DNA from: CALROG01 sp943369755
GTDB lineage: Bacteria > Pseudomonadota > Gammaproteobacteria > Burkholderiales > Burkholderiaceae_C
Direction of reading: 5' to 3'
DNA: 64,000 nucleotides
Assembly: GCA_943369755.1 (NCBI GenBank)
Contig: CALROG020000011.1
Coordinates: 1 to 64,000 of the forward strand
The notes under the pieces were generated by a model, which had not been told where the DNA came from, did not search any database, and worked only from the letters and a program-made list of their open reading frames with translations. How positions within the stretch are numbered: position 1 is the stretch's first letter; the number at the start of each line of letters is the position of its first letter. Shown piece by piece: positions 8,105 through 17,268 of this stretch. A program made the position numbers and the translations under genes.

Positions 8105-8720
8105 TTCAATTGTCAAGTTTTTCTTGGGCTCATTGCGCTTTTATTAATGCAGCGGGCGGCTTATTGCGCGGCAAAGGCGCGTGCGCCCGGGCTGTGGCGC
8201 TTCACTGGCGCGGTCACCGCTGCGCGGTGACTGCCCTGCGTTGCTCGTTCATGCGGCCCGTCGCGAAACTCGCTGTGTTCGCTTCGCTCACGCCGCTCAA
8301 ACAGCCGCGACGAGTCAGTCAACGAGCGCGCTTGCGCGCGTGGCCGCAAGCCCTGCGCTACTCGGCGCTCCAGAGGCGCGCCACAGCCCGGGCGCACACG
8401 CCTTTGCAGAGGCTTTGTTGGCATGCCCAAGGTGACCCCCCGCTTCGCGGCAGGCGGCGCCCGGTGGGGGCGATCTCTGTGGCGGCGAGGAGCGCAGAGT
8501 TGGGGTCGGCGCGCGCAGCGCGCTTCGTAAACTGACTCGCCGCAGCTGTCTGAGCGCAGCGCGTAAGCGCGTAGCGAGTTCTGCGGCGCGACCCCAAATC
8601 GAGCACCGCAGCGCAGTCGAAGCAAAGCGTAGACCGCCACAGTGTGAGCCCCCGCCGGGTGTCGTCTGGCACGAAGCGGGCGCGCCGAAGACTTTGCGGG
8701 AAATCTTTGACAGAAAGCAT
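8105..8720. repeat. Non-coding intergenic region with nested inverted repeats
   Basis: No gene is supported in this 616-base gap. It holds a 30-bp inverted repeat (8171-8200 against 8378-8407, one mismatch) containing the core GCGCCCGGGCTGTGGCGC. Inside it is a smaller hairpin (GTCACCG/CGGTGAC near 8213-8230). A second nested set follows: TTGGGGTCG at 8500-8508 with CGACCCCAA at 8589-8597, and CGCCGCAG at 8538-8545 with CTGCGGCG at 8581-8588. This looks like one or two decayed non-coding palindromic repeat elements. Open frames that cross it are compositional artefacts. Confidence 0.7.
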
Positions 8721-8721
8721 T

Positions 8722-8735
8722 TTTTGCATACAAAA
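8722..8735. promoter_or_regulatory. TTTTG-CATA-CAAAA dyad upstream of gntR
   Basis: This second copy of the dyad at 8091-8104 ends 7 bases before the gntR ATG. That position fits autorepression by the GntR protein. Confidence 0.65.
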
Positions 8736-8742
8736 TGTAAAT

Positions 8743-9429
8743 ATGACCGCTGAAATCATCTCCATTCCGCGCACTGCCTTGCATGAACAGGTGGCCCACC
8801 GCCTGCGCCAAATGCTGGTCGAAAGCCGGATTGCGCCGGGGGCCAAGCTCAATGAGCGTGAACTCGCCGAGGTGCTGAGCGTCTCGCGCACCCCCCTGCG
8901 CGAGGCCATCAAAATGCTGGCCGCTGAAGGCCTGGTGGAGCTGCTGCCCAACCGCGGTGCCATTGCGCTGGAGCTGACCGAGGCCGATGTGCTCAACACC
9001 TTTGAAGTGATGGCCGGGCTGGAAGCCCAGTCGGGCGAGCTGGCGGCCCAGCGCATTACCGACGACGAACTGGCCGAGATCAAGGCCATGCACTTCGAGA
9101 TGATGGCCGCCTGGACGCGGCGCGACCTGTCGAACTACTACCGGCTGAATTCGCAAATTCACAGCGCCATCAATGCTGCTGCCAAGAACCGGGTACTGAC
9201 CACCACCTATCAACAGGTCAATGCGCGGCTGCAGGCCTTGCGCTTTCGCTCCAACCAGGACGAAACCAAGTGGAAGCGCGCCGTGAAGGAGCATGAAAGG
9301 ATGGTCGAGGCCCTGACTGCGCGTGACAGCGTAGCCATGCGCGCCGTGTTGCTGGAGCACCTTGCCCACAAGCGTGACGTGGTGGTTGACCAGCTGCGCA
9401 GCGCCGCCGCGCAAAGGGCCAAGGCATGA
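8743..9429 (+). CDS. GntR family (FCD domain) transcriptional regulator
   Basis: This 228-residue cytoplasmic regulator has an N-terminal winged helix (ALHEQVAHRLRQMLVES, then LNERELAEVLSVSRTPLREAI, residues about 10-75). A C-terminal all-helical FCD effector domain follows, with the metal/ligand-type histidines in HSAINAAA and EHERMVEAL. The start at 8743 follows the operator. It overlaps the downstream oxidoreductase gene by ATGA, so both are co-transcribed. It probably controls that gene and the divergent aminotransferase in response to a small organic acid. Confidence 0.9.
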   Translation: MTAEIISIPRTALHEQVAHRLRQMLVESRIAPGAKLNERELAEVLSVSRTPLREAIKMLAAEGLVELLPNRGAIALELTEADVLNTFEVMAGLEAQSGELAAQRITDDELAEIKAMHFEMMAAWTRRDLSNYYRLNSQIHSAINAAAKNRVLTTTYQQVNARLQALRFRSNQDETKWKRAVKEHERMVEALTARDSVAMRAVLLEHLAHKRDVVVDQLRSAAAQRAKA

Positions 9430-12400
9430 ACGCGCCGTTGCCGTTGAACGTGACGTCCGCCGCAGCGGCCTACGACAAAATTGCCGCCGCCAGCAATGAA
9501 ATTGCCGGCAAGCTGGCGCAGCGGCTGCGCCAGGAAACACAGGGCGAGGTGTTGTTCTCCGCGGCGGAGCGCGGTCGCTACGCCACTGATGCGTCGATCT
9601 ATCAGGTGATGCCGGTCGGCGTGTTTGTGCCGCGTACCGCCACTGAAGTGAAAACCGCACTGGACATCTGCCGCGACCTGAAAGTGCCGATCGTGCCGCG
9701 CGGTGGCGGCACCAGCCAGTGCGGGCAGACGGTGGGCGCCGGGCTGGTGATAGACCACAGCAAGCATGTTCGCAACATGGTGACCTTTGACGCCGAACAG
9801 CGCAGCGTGACGGTAGAGCCCGGCATGGTGCTGGACCACCTCAACGCAGACCTGAAAAAACTCGGCCTGTGGTTTCCGGTCGATGTGTCCACCGCCGCGC
9901 AGGCCACGCTGGGCGGCATGGCGGGCAACAACTCCTGCGGCAGCCGCAGCATTGCCTGGGGCAACATGGTTCACAACGTGCTGGCCGCTGAGGCCTGGAC
10001 GTCGGACGGCGAGCTGCACCGCTTTGGGCGCTTTGAAAGCTGCACCGGCAACACCCGCGAGCTGGGCCGCCAGGTCCAGGCGCTGGCGCACAGGCTGCGC
10101 CCGGAGATCGACAAGCACTGGCCCAAGGTGCTGCGCCGCGTGGCCGGCTACAACCTTGACATCTTTCACAACCAGAACGAAAAGCCGTATACCCCGGACG
10201 GCTCGGTCAACCTGGCCCACCTGCTGATCGGCAGCGAAGGCACGCTGGCCTTGACCAAAAACCTCACGCTGCAACTGGCCGAGCTGCCACGCGCCAAGGT
10301 GCTCGGGGTGGTGAACTTCCCGACCTTCTACAAAGCCATGGATACAGCCCAGCACATCGTCAAGCTGGGTGAAGGCACGCTGACTGCCGTGGAGCTGGTA
10401 GACCGCACTATGCTGGAGCTTTCGTTGCAGAACCCGGCTTTTGCGCCGGTTGTCCGCACCGCCGTGATCGGCGAGCCCGACGCGGTGCTGCTGGTGGAGT
10501 TCTCCGGGCCCACCAAGGCCGCGCTGCTGCCCCAACTGGACCGGCTGGTGGAATTGATGGGTTACCTGGGCCTGCCGAACTCGGTGGTGCGCATGACCGA
10601 TGACGCACCGCAAAAGAACTTGTGGGAGGTGCGCAAGGCCGGCCTGAACATCATGATGAGCCTGAAAGGCGACGGCAAACCGGTGAGCTTTATTGAAGAC
10701 TGCGCCGTGCCGCTGGTCCACCTGGCCGAGTACACAGACGCACTGACGCAGGTGTTTCGCCGCCATGGCAGCCGCGGCACCTGGTACGCCCATGCCTCGG
10801 TGGGCACGTTGCATGTGCGGCCGATTCTGGACATGCGCCAGGACGGCCCACAGGGCGGGGCGCGCAAAATGCGGGCGATTGCCGAAGAGGCCTCGGCCCT
10901 GGTGCGCAAATACAAGGGCGCGTACAGCGGCGAACATGGCGACGGCCTTTGCCGCGGCGAATGGATTCAATGGCAGTTCGGCCCAGAAATCACCGGAGCA
11001 TTCGCTGAAATCAAAGCCAGCTTTGACCCGCTCAACCTGTTGAGCCCACGCCGCATCATCGACCCGCCGAAGATGGACGACACGCGCTTGATGCGCTTTG
11101 CGCCCCGCTACCGGGTGATCCCATTGGCCACAGCGCTCGACTGGAGCGCCTGGAACGTGCAGAACGACCCGGTCACAGAAAAAACCACCGCACCCGGCAC
11201 CGGTGGCGACCCGGCCCAGGGCTTTGCCAAAGCGGTGGAGATGTGCAACAACAACGGCCACTGCCGCAAGTTTGATGCTGGCACCATGTGCCCCAGCTAC
11301 CGCGTCACGCGCGACGAAAGGCACCTGACGCGCGGGCGCGCCAACACGCTGCGCCTGGCGCTGTCGGGCCAGCTCGAAGGTGCCGACCCGGCGCAGGCCT
11401 TCACCAGTGACGCGATGCACGAGGCGATGGACCTGTGCGTGGGCTGCAAGGGTTGCAAGCGCGACTGCCCCACGGGCGTGGACATGGCCAAGATGAAAGT
11501 GGAGTTTTTGCACCACTACAAGGCCAGACATGGCCACACACTCAAAGACCGGCTGGTGGCCTGTTTGCCCGACTACGCGCGCTGGGCCAGCCGGTTTGCG
11601 CCCTTGCTGAACCTGCGCAACCGCAGCCCCTGGCTTGCCCGCCTGGGTGAGCGGGTGCTGGGCCTGTCGGCACGGCGCAGCCTGCCGCAGTGGCAGGCCC
11701 GGCACTTCTTCAACCAGACGCAGGCCCAAGGTGCCACGCGGGAACAGGTGCTGGCCGCTACCCGCCCGGTGGTGTTGTTCGTTGACACGTTCAACGGCTA
11801 CTTTGAGTCGCCCAATGCGCTGGCTGCCTTGAAGGTGCTGCAGGCGGCGAGCTACACGGTACACATTGCCGCCAAAGGCAATGGCGCAAGCGGCCACCTG
11901 TGCTGCGGGCGCACCTACCTGGCCACTGGCATGGTCGAGCAAGCCAAAGCCCGCGGCCGCGAGCTGATTGAGGCGCTGGCACCGTTTGCAAACCGGGGTA
12001 TCCCCATCGTCGGGCTGGAGCCGTCGTGCCTGTTGACGCTGCGCGACGAGCTGCTGGTGATGGGCCTGGGCAGCGCCGCCCACACCGTGGCGGGCCAGGC
12101 CTTGCTGCTGGAAGAGTTCCTGGCGCGCGAGGCGCAGGCCGGCCGCCTGGAAGACCTCAAGGCGCAACTGCAACCCATCAGCCAGCCGATCTTGCTGCAT
12201 GGCCACTGCCACCAGAAGGCGTTTGGCGCGGTCAGCCCCATTCTGGAGGTGATCCGGCTGATTCCGGGCGCGCAGCCCGAACTGATCGAGTCCAGTTGCT
12301 GCGGCATGGCGGGCAGCTTTGGCTACGAGGCCAGCCACTATGAAGTGTCGATGCAGATGGCTGAACTCAGCCTGCTGCCCGCTGTGCGCCAAAGCCCCGG

Positions 12401-12509
12401 TGCGCTGGTGGTGGCCGACGGCACCAGTTGCCGCCACCAGATTCACGACGGTGCCCAGCGCCAGGCCCTGCATGTGGCCCGGTTGCTGGCCCAGCAACTA
12501 AAGGCTTGA
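9426..12509 (+). CDS. FAD/Fe-S oxidoreductase (D-2-hydroxyacid dehydrogenase-like)
   Basis: This 1027-residue fusion protein has an FAD-binding type 4 domain (VPRGGGTSQCGQTVG, TLGGMAGNNSCGSRSI, about residues 60-220). Next is an FAD-oxidase C-terminal domain with the GEHGDGLCRGEW motif (about 500). Two cysteine motifs for 4Fe-4S clusters follow (CNNNGHCRKFDAGTMCPSY and CVGCKGCKRDCP), and then a CCG domain (SGHLCCGRTYLATGM, HGHCHQK, SSCCGMAGSFGYE). It would oxidise a 2-hydroxy acid such as glycolate, D-lactate or D-2-hydroxyglutarate and pass electrons to the quinone pool. The overlap with gntR and the nearby glyoxylate aminotransferase favour a glycolate/glyoxylate-type substrate, but this is inference. 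Confidence 0.85.
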   Translation: MNAPLPLNVTSAAAAYDKIAAASNEIAGKLAQRLRQETQGEVLFSAAERGRYATDASIYQVMPVGVFVPRTATEVKTALDICRDLKVPIVPRGGGTSQCGQTVGAGLVIDHSKHVRNMVTFDAEQRSVTVEPGMVLDHLNADLKKLGLWFPVDVSTAAQATLGGMAGNNSCGSRSIAWGNMVHNVLAAEAWTSDGELHRFGRFESCTGNTRELGRQVQALAHRLRPEIDKHWPKVLRRVAGYNLDIFHNQNEKPYTPDGSVNLAHLLIGSEGTLALTKNLTLQLAELPRAKVLGVVNFPTFYKAMDTAQHIVKLGEGTLTAVELVDRTMLELSLQNPAFAPVVRTAVIGEPDAVLLVEFSGPTKAALLPQLDRLVELMGYLGLPNSVVRMTDDAPQKNLWEVRKAGLNIMMSLKGDGKPVSFIEDCAVPLVHLAEYTDALTQVFRRHGSRGTWYAHASVGTLHVRPILDMRQDGPQGGARKMRAIAEEASALVRKYKGAYSGEHGDGLCRGEWIQWQFGPEITGAFAEIKASFDPLNLLSPRRIIDPPKMDDTRLMRFAPRYRVIPLATALDWSAWNVQNDPVTEKTTAPGTGGDPAQGFAKAVEMCNNNGHCRKFDAGTMCPSYRVTRDERHLTRGRANTLRLALSGQLEGADPAQAFTSDAMHEAMDLCVGCKGCKRDCPTGVDMAKMKVEFLHHYKARHGHTLKDRLVACLPDYARWASRFAPLLNLRNRSPWLARLGERVLGLSARRSLPQWQARHFFNQTQAQGATREQVLAATRPVVLFVDTFNGYFESPNALAALKVLQAASYTVHIAAKGNGASGHLCCGRTYLATGMVEQAKARGRELIEALAPFANRGIPIVGLEPSCLLTLRDELLVMGLGSAAHTVAGQALLLEEFLAREAQAGRLEDLKAQLQPISQPILLHGHCHQKAFGAVSPILEVIRLIPGAQPELIESSCCGMAGSFGYEASHYEVSMQMAELSLLPAVRQSPGALVVADGTSCRHQIHDGAQRQALHVARLLAQQLKA

Positions 12510-12533
12510 GATGGCTGGCGGCACAATGGTGGC

Positions 12534-12986
12534 ATGCCACCGACGATGCTGAACATCCGCCCCGCCCTGCCCTCTGACGAAGCCGCCTGGCGCGCCCTGT
12601 GGCGCAGCTACTGCGAGTTCTACAACACCCCGCTGCCCGATGCGGTGACCGGGCGCACCTGGGCGCGCATCCTCGACCCGGATTCATCCGTGATGTGCAT
12701 CGTGGCCGAGCGCAACGGCGAGGTCTGCGGCTTTGCCAACTGCGTGGTGCATGAAAACACCTGGGAGCTGCAGGCGGTGTGCTACCTGGAAGACCTGTTT
12801 GTTGCGCCCACTGCACGCGGTCAGGGTGCGGGCAAGGCGCTGATTGAATGGTTGCGCAACGCCATGCGCGCAGAAGGCTGGGCACGCCTGTACTGGGTGA
12901 CCCACAAAAACAACGTGATGGCCCGCGATTTGTACGACCAATTTGTCCCTGCGGATGACTTTGTGCGCTATGTTGTGAAGTCTTGA
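12534..12986 (+). CDS. GNAT family N-acetyltransferase
   Basis: This 150-residue single-domain GNAT protein has the acetyl-CoA pyrophosphate loop RGQGAGKAL after the beta-4 strand (YLEDLFVAPTA), and a C-terminal YWVTHKNNVMARDLYDQF segment typical of this group. It begins MPPTMLNIRPALPSDEAAW; the internal ATG five codons later is an alternative start. The acceptor substrate is unknown. It lies 25 bases after the oxidoreductase and 17 bases before the beta-CASP gene, possibly read together. Confidence 0.88.
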   Translation: MPPTMLNIRPALPSDEAAWRALWRSYCEFYNTPLPDAVTGRTWARILDPDSSVMCIVAERNGEVCGFANCVVHENTWELQAVCYLEDLFVAPTARGQGAGKALIEWLRNAMRAEGWARLYWVTHKNNVMARDLYDQFVPADDFVRYVVKS

Positions 12987-13002
12987 ACCCCAAAGGCCCT
13001 CG

Positions 13003-14361
13003 ATGAAGCTGCAATTTCTGGGCGCGACCGACACCGTGACCGGCTCCAAGTACCTGCTGCGCATGGGCGAGCACAACCTGCTGGTGGACTGCGGTTTGTT
13101 CCAGGGTTACAAGCCGCTTCGCCTGCGCAACTGGAACAAGCTGCCGGTGCGCCCGGCAGATATCCATGCGGTCATCCTGACCCACGCCCACATTGACCAC
13201 AGCGGCTACTTGCCGTTGCTGGCGCGCCAGGGCTTCAAGGGCAAGGTTTTCTGCACGCCCGCCACGGCTGACCTGTGCCGGATCTTGCTGCCCGACGCCG
13301 GCCATCTGCAGGAAGAAGAAGCTGAATACGCCAGCCGCCATGGCTTCAGCAAACACGCCACACCCGAGCCGCTGTACACCAAGCAGGACGCGCTGCAAAG
13401 CCTCAAGCTGCTGCGCCCGGTGGTGTTTGGCAAGGCGTTCCAGCCTGTGCCCGGCGTGCAAGCCCGGTTGTCGCCTTCTGGCCACATGGCGGGCTCGTCG
13501 TTTGTCCGGCTGGAAGACGCAACCCGTTCAATTCTTTTCTCGGGCGACATCGGCCGGCCCAATGACCCGGTACTCAAGCCGCCGGTGGCGATGGATGGTG
13601 CCGACTACCTGTTGGTGGAGTCCACTTACGGCGACCGCCAGCACCCCGCGTTGCAGCCACTGGACGCCCTGGCCACGGTGATCAACCGCACCAGCGCACG
13701 CGGTGGCGTGGTGGTGATCCCGGCCTTTGCGGTGGGCCGGGCCCAGAGCCTACTGCACAGCATCCAGCAACTACGCCAGCAGGGCCTGATTGGCGACATG
13801 CCGGTCTACCTGAACAGCCCCATGGCGGCCAGTGCGCTGCACCTGTATGAAAAGTACCAGAGCGAGCTGCGCCTGACACCTGCCCAGTGCGAAGCCATGG
13901 CCCGGCTGCCGCAGATCATCGGCACCCCCGAAGAGTCGCGTGCGCTGAACAACCGCAAGGGGCCGATGATCATCATTGCGGCCAGCGGCATGGCCACCGG
14001 CGGGCGCGTGGTGCACCACCTGAAGGCATTTGCGCCGCACCCGCGCAACACCATTTTGTTTGCCGGCTACCAGGCCGGTGGCACCCGCGGTGCCCTGATT
14101 GCGGGCGGTGCCCCCAGCGTGCGTATACACGGCGAAGATGTGCCGATCCGCGCCGAGGTCGCCATGCTTGACAGTCTGTCGGCCCACGCCGACGCGGGGG
14201 AAATCGTCCAGTGGCTCAAAGCGTTCAAGGCCGCACCCAAAACCACCTTCATCACCCACGGCGAGCCGGCTGCCGCAGACGCCATGCGCCAGCGTGTGGA
14301 GCGCGAACTGGGCTGGCGCTGCCACCTGCCGTTCTATCTGGAGACCGTGGCCCTGAAATAG
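13003..14361 (+). CDS. Beta-CASP metallo-beta-lactamase RNase-like protein
   Basis: This 452-residue protein has a metallo-beta-lactamase core with the zinc-binding motif HAHIDH (residues 61-66), later FSGDIGRPNDPV, a beta-CASP insertion (RGGVVVIPAFAVGRAQ, about 225-240), and the C-terminal RMMBL region (SLSAHADAGEIVQWL, then FITHGEP). The family includes CPSF-73-like nucleases (YSH1 type), so an RNA endo- or exonuclease role is likely. Its stop is immediately followed by a copy of the dispersed repeat at 14362-14420. Confidence 0.9.
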   Translation: MKLQFLGATDTVTGSKYLLRMGEHNLLVDCGLFQGYKPLRLRNWNKLPVRPADIHAVILTHAHIDHSGYLPLLARQGFKGKVFCTPATADLCRILLPDAGHLQEEEAEYASRHGFSKHATPEPLYTKQDALQSLKLLRPVVFGKAFQPVPGVQARLSPSGHMAGSSFVRLEDATRSILFSGDIGRPNDPVLKPPVAMDGADYLLVESTYGDRQHPALQPLDALATVINRTSARGGVVVIPAFAVGRAQSLLHSIQQLRQQGLIGDMPVYLNSPMAASALHLYEKYQSELRLTPAQCEAMARLPQIIGTPEESRALNNRKGPMIIIAASGMATGGRVVHHLKAFAPHPRNTILFAGYQAGGTRGALIAGGAPSVRIHGEDVPIRAEVAMLDSLSAHADAGEIVQWLKAFKAAPKTTFITHGEPAAADAMRQRVERELGWRCHLPFYLETVALK

Positions 14362-14420
14362 TGTTGAATCCGGCTGTAGCCCGCGTGCGTATTGCCTGAG
14401 CCACTATCAAACTCATAGTA
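14362..14420 (-). repeat. Dispersed ~60-bp repeat, copy C (intergenic)
   Basis: Read on the minus strand, this segment matches copies A (39240-39300) and B (53806-53865) along its length. It shares ATAGTGGC at the same offset and CACGCGGGCTA further on. It fills the gap between the beta-CASP stop and the DUF4198 gene. Confidence 0.7.
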
Positions 14421-14426
14421 CCCAGA

Positions 14427-15248
14427 ATGCCCACCACGCTCCCGCTTCGCCATGCCCTGGTGAGTGCCGCCCTGGCGGCCACCGGGCTTTGCGCCAACGC
14501 CCACGACAGCTGGCTGGCGCCAACGCGCGGCCAGCCGGACCCCCACCGGTTGGTGATCGAAGCCAGCACCGGCAACCGCTATCCGGTACAGGAGTTCAAC
14601 CCCACGCCCGCCAGCCTGGTGCGGGCAGAATGCAGCGATGGCAAGGCCAAACCGCTGGCGCTGCGGGTGCACAAGGAGCATGACCGCTGGATGGCGCTGA
14701 GCCTGGGCGCTGCACGCCACCCACCCATGCTGGCCTGCTGGGCCGAGTTCAAGCCCTACACGCTGGAGATGGCGGCACCCATGGTGCAGGTGTACTTCAA
14801 TGAAATCCGGGCCGGGGCCGCGCTGCGTGAAACCTGGTCCGCGCTGTTGGCCCGGCAGCTCCCCTGGCGCGAGTCGTACCGCAAATTCATGCGCATCGAG
14901 CTGGCATTGCCCGCCGGGACCACGCCCGCACAAATTGCCGCAGCGCGCCAGCCAGTGGGGCTGGCACTGGAGCTGGTGTTGCGTGGCAGCGCCGCTGTCA
15001 CCCCTAACCAGCCGCTGGAGTTTTTGCTGCTGCGCGACGGTGCACCGCTGGCGGGCCTGCCGGTCGAGCTGGTGAGCGAGCGCAGCCCGTTGGGCGTGTG
15101 GCGCACCACCGATGCCGACGGCGTGGTACGCCACACCCTGCCCTTTGCCGGCCGCTGGCTGGTTCGCGCAGTGGACCTGCGCCTGTCTGACGAGGCACCT
15201 GAGAGCTGGAGCAGCCGCTTCGTCACGCTGGCCCTGGAGGCACGCTGA
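14427..15248 (+). CDS. DUF4198 periplasmic protein
   Basis: This 273-residue protein has a signal peptide (about residues 1-25, ending near CANAHDSWLAP). The HDSWL sequence after the signal, and a C-terminal Ig-like domain (PLEFLLLRDGAPLAGLPVELVSE, then GRWLVRAVDLR), are typical of DUF4198 proteins. These are sometimes linked to metal (nickel/cobalt) uptake, but nothing beside it here shows a metal role. It is convergent with the sbtA-like gene. Confidence 0.8.
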   Translation: MPTTLPLRHALVSAALAATGLCANAHDSWLAPTRGQPDPHRLVIEASTGNRYPVQEFNPTPASLVRAECSDGKAKPLALRVHKEHDRWMALSLGAARHPPMLACWAEFKPYTLEMAAPMVQVYFNEIRAGAALRETWSALLARQLPWRESYRKFMRIELALPAGTTPAQIAAARQPVGLALELVLRGSAAVTPNQPLEFLLLRDGAPLAGLPVELVSERSPLGVWRTTDADGVVRHTLPFAGRWLVRAVDLRLSDEAPESWSSRFVTLALEAR

Positions 15249-15260
15249 AGCGGTACCGCC

Positions 15261-16265
15261 TCAGCCCAGGCAGCGTTGAGCAGCCCAGGTGTACAGCGGG
15301 ATGCCCAGCAGGATGTTCAGCGGAAAGGTAATCCCCAGCGACAGCCCGAAGTACAGCGAGGCATTGGCCTCGGGGATGGCGTAGCGCAGCACCGCCGGCA
15401 CCACGATGTACGAGGCGCTGGCCGACAACACCATCAGCAGCGCCGCGTCCGCCACCGGCAGGCCCAGCAGCGCCGACAGCGCCAGCGCTATACCGGCATG
15501 CACCGGTGGCGCCAGCGCGGCATAGGCCACCAGCACCGGCGAGCTGCCCCGGGCGGCACCGAAATTGCGCGCCACCATCAAGCCCATGTCCAGCAGGAAG
15601 AAGGCCAGCATGCCCTTGAACAGATCGACTGAGAACGGCTGCATGGTGGCCGCGCCGGCGTCGCCACTCAGATAGCCCACCAGCATTGCGCCCAGCAACA
15701 GCAGGTGGGCACCGTTGGTGAAGGACTCATGAAGAATTCGCCCCAGCGACGCGCCTGGCAGTTGCCCCCCCGGTACGGCAACTGCCGCTCCATCCGGCCC
15801 CACCGCTGCCGCAGACTGGGTGTGGCGCAACGCGTTGGCGATCAGCACGGCCATGATGATTGCGGGCGACTCCATCACCACCAGCGCCGCCGCCATGTGC
15901 CCGCCCGGTGCCAGCCCCCGGGTGTCCAGGTACTGCATGGCGGTCACAAAAGTAACGGCACTGACCGAACCGTAGGACGCAGCAACCGCCGCTGCGTCGA
16001 AACGCGAAACCTGCTTGCGCAACAAGCAATAGCCCAGCGCCGGCACGATCACCGCCATCAGGATGGCCGCAGCCAGACTGGTCAGCACATCACCACTCAA
16101 GCCCGACTGCGCCAGCGCAAAACCACCCTTCAGGCCCAGCGCCATCAACAGGTAGAGCGACAAAAACTTTGCAATCGCCGGCGGGATCTCAAGGTCGGAC
16201 TTCACAAAACCCGCGAACACACCAAAAACAAAGAAAAGAATCGCGGGGTCAAGCAGGTTTTGCAT
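15261..16265 (-). CDS. SbtA-type sodium-dependent bicarbonate transporter
   Basis: This 334-residue membrane protein has about ten hydrophobic segments. It begins MQNLLDPAILFFVFGVFAGF and contains SDLEIPPAIAKFLSLYLLMALGLKGG, a motif shared with SbtA bicarbonate transporters, plus YGSVSAVTFVTAMQYL and the second-half repeat AASYIVVPAVLRYAIPEANA. I chose the ATG at 16265 over an upstream in-frame start because the family begins at MQNLL-like sequences. It would take up bicarbonate with sodium. The divergent LysR gene is CbbR-like, which suggests regulation by carbon status. Confidence 0.87.
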   Translation of the reverse strand: MQNLLDPAILFFVFGVFAGFVKSDLEIPPAIAKFLSLYLLMALGLKGGFALAQSGLSGDVLTSLAAAILMAVIVPALGYCLLRKQVSRFDAAAVAASYGSVSAVTFVTAMQYLDTRGLAPGGHMAAALVVMESPAIIMAVLIANALRHTQSAAAVGPDGAAVAVPGGQLPGASLGRILHESFTNGAHLLLLGAMLVGYLSGDAGAATMQPFSVDLFKGMLAFFLLDMGLMVARNFGAARGSSPVLVAYAALAPPVHAGIALALSALLGLPVADAALLMVLSASASYIVVPAVLRYAIPEANASLYFGLSLGITFPLNILLGIPLYTWAAQRCLG

Positions 16266-16319
16266 CAAGTTCTCCAGTGCCGTGAATGCTAGTGGCAAAT
16301 ACAGATTGAGTAAAATCGA

Positions 16320-16343
16320 TATTTATGCCAAGAATCATAGATA
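16320..16343. promoter_or_regulatory. Candidate LysR operator between sbtA and lysR
   Basis: An imperfect dyad TATTTATG-N8-CATAGATA lies in the 85-base divergent intergenic region, just upstream of the lysR ATG. It contains T-N11-A-type spacing as expected for LysR sites. The call rests on symmetry and position only. Confidence 0.4.
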
Positions 16344-16350
16344 AAAGCTT

Positions 16351-17268
16351 ATGAACATTACCTTTCGGCAACTGCGCCTGGTGCTGGCGCTGGCGGAAAC
16401 CGGCAGCGTCGGGGGCGCAGCCCGTGCCATGCACGTGACCCAGCCCACCGCCTCGATGCAGCTCAAGGATGTGACTGCCGCAGTCGGGCTGACCTTGTAT
16501 GACGTTGTGGCGCGGCGGGTCCAAATGACCGAGGCCGGGCTCGATCTGGCCCGCACCGCGCGCGTCATCATGGCCGAGTGGGAAGCCTTCAGCCAAAAGG
16601 TGGACGGCATCAAAGGTCTCACCCGTGGCCGGTTGCGGGTGGCGGTGGTCAGTACAGCCCAGTACTTCATGCCGCGGCTGCTGGGTACTTTCTGTGAGAG
16701 CCACCCCGACATCGATATTTCGCTGGAGGTGCTCAACCGCGACGGCGTGGTCAGGCGGCTGCGCGACAACCTTGACGACCTCTACATCATGTCGATGCCG
16801 CCCACCGACCTGGACTGCGACGACACTGTCTTCATGCCCAACCCGCTGGCCCTGATCGCCCCGGCAGCGCATCCCCTGGCAAAGCGCAAGCGGCTGGCAC
16901 TGCAAGAGCTGCGCGAGGCCCGCTTCATCTTGCGCGAACCCGGCTCCGGTACCCGCATGGCCACCGATGCGCACTTTCGGCGGCTGCGCTTCAAGCCGCA
17001 ACTGCGCATGGAACTGGGCAGCAACGAGGCAATCCGGGAAGCGGTGGCGGGCGGGCTGGGCCTGTCGGTGGTATCTGTGCATTCACTTGGCGCACAGCCC
17101 GCTGCCCACGGCGTGGTGGTTCTGGACATGCGCGACTTCCCCATCGAGTCGCAATGGCACGTGGTGCACCTGCGTGGCAAACGCCTGTCACCGATTGCCC
17201 AGGTGTTTCAGGCCCACCTTCAGGCAGAGGCAAAGAAATGGCGTGCAGCCCCCGCCAAATATGCGTGA
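16351..17268 (+). CDS. LysR family regulator, CbbR-like
   Basis: This 305-residue regulator has an N-terminal helix-turn-helix (FRQLRLVLALAETGSVGGAARAM, residues about 5-60) and a substrate-binding domain. Motifs such as LREPGSGTRMATDAHF and SNEAIREAVAGGLGLSVVS resemble CbbR/CmpR regulators. It is divergent from the bicarbonate transporter gene and probably controls it. The last codons and the stop codon lie within a copy of the dispersed repeat (17240-17288), so its C-terminus (about ten residues) is repeat-derived. Confidence 0.88.
   Translation: MNITFRQLRLVLALAETGSVGGAARAMHVTQPTASMQLKDVTAAVGLTLYDVVARRVQMTEAGLDLARTARVIMAEWEAFSQKVDGIKGLTRGRLRVAVVSTAQYFMPRLLGTFCESHPDIDISLEVLNRDGVVRRLRDNLDDLYIMSMPPTDLDCDDTVFMPNPLALIAPAAHPLAKRKRLALQELREARFILREPGSGTRMATDAHFRRLRFKPQLRMELGSNEAIREAVAGGLGLSVVSVHSLGAQPAAHGVVVLDMRDFPIESQWHVVHLRGKRLSPIAQVFQAHLQAEAKKWRAAPAKYA

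Noticed and set aside
8161..9660. A 499-codon minus-strand open frame across the intergenic repeat and gntR
   Set aside because: It runs through inverted repeats and antisense to a clear GntR gene; its translation has no recognisable motif.
9210..12497. A very long open frame antisense to the FAD/Fe-S oxidoreductase (over 1000 codons)
   Set aside because: It mirrors codon bias of the real gene on the other strand and its translation shows no domain, being rich in His, Gln, Ala and Arg.
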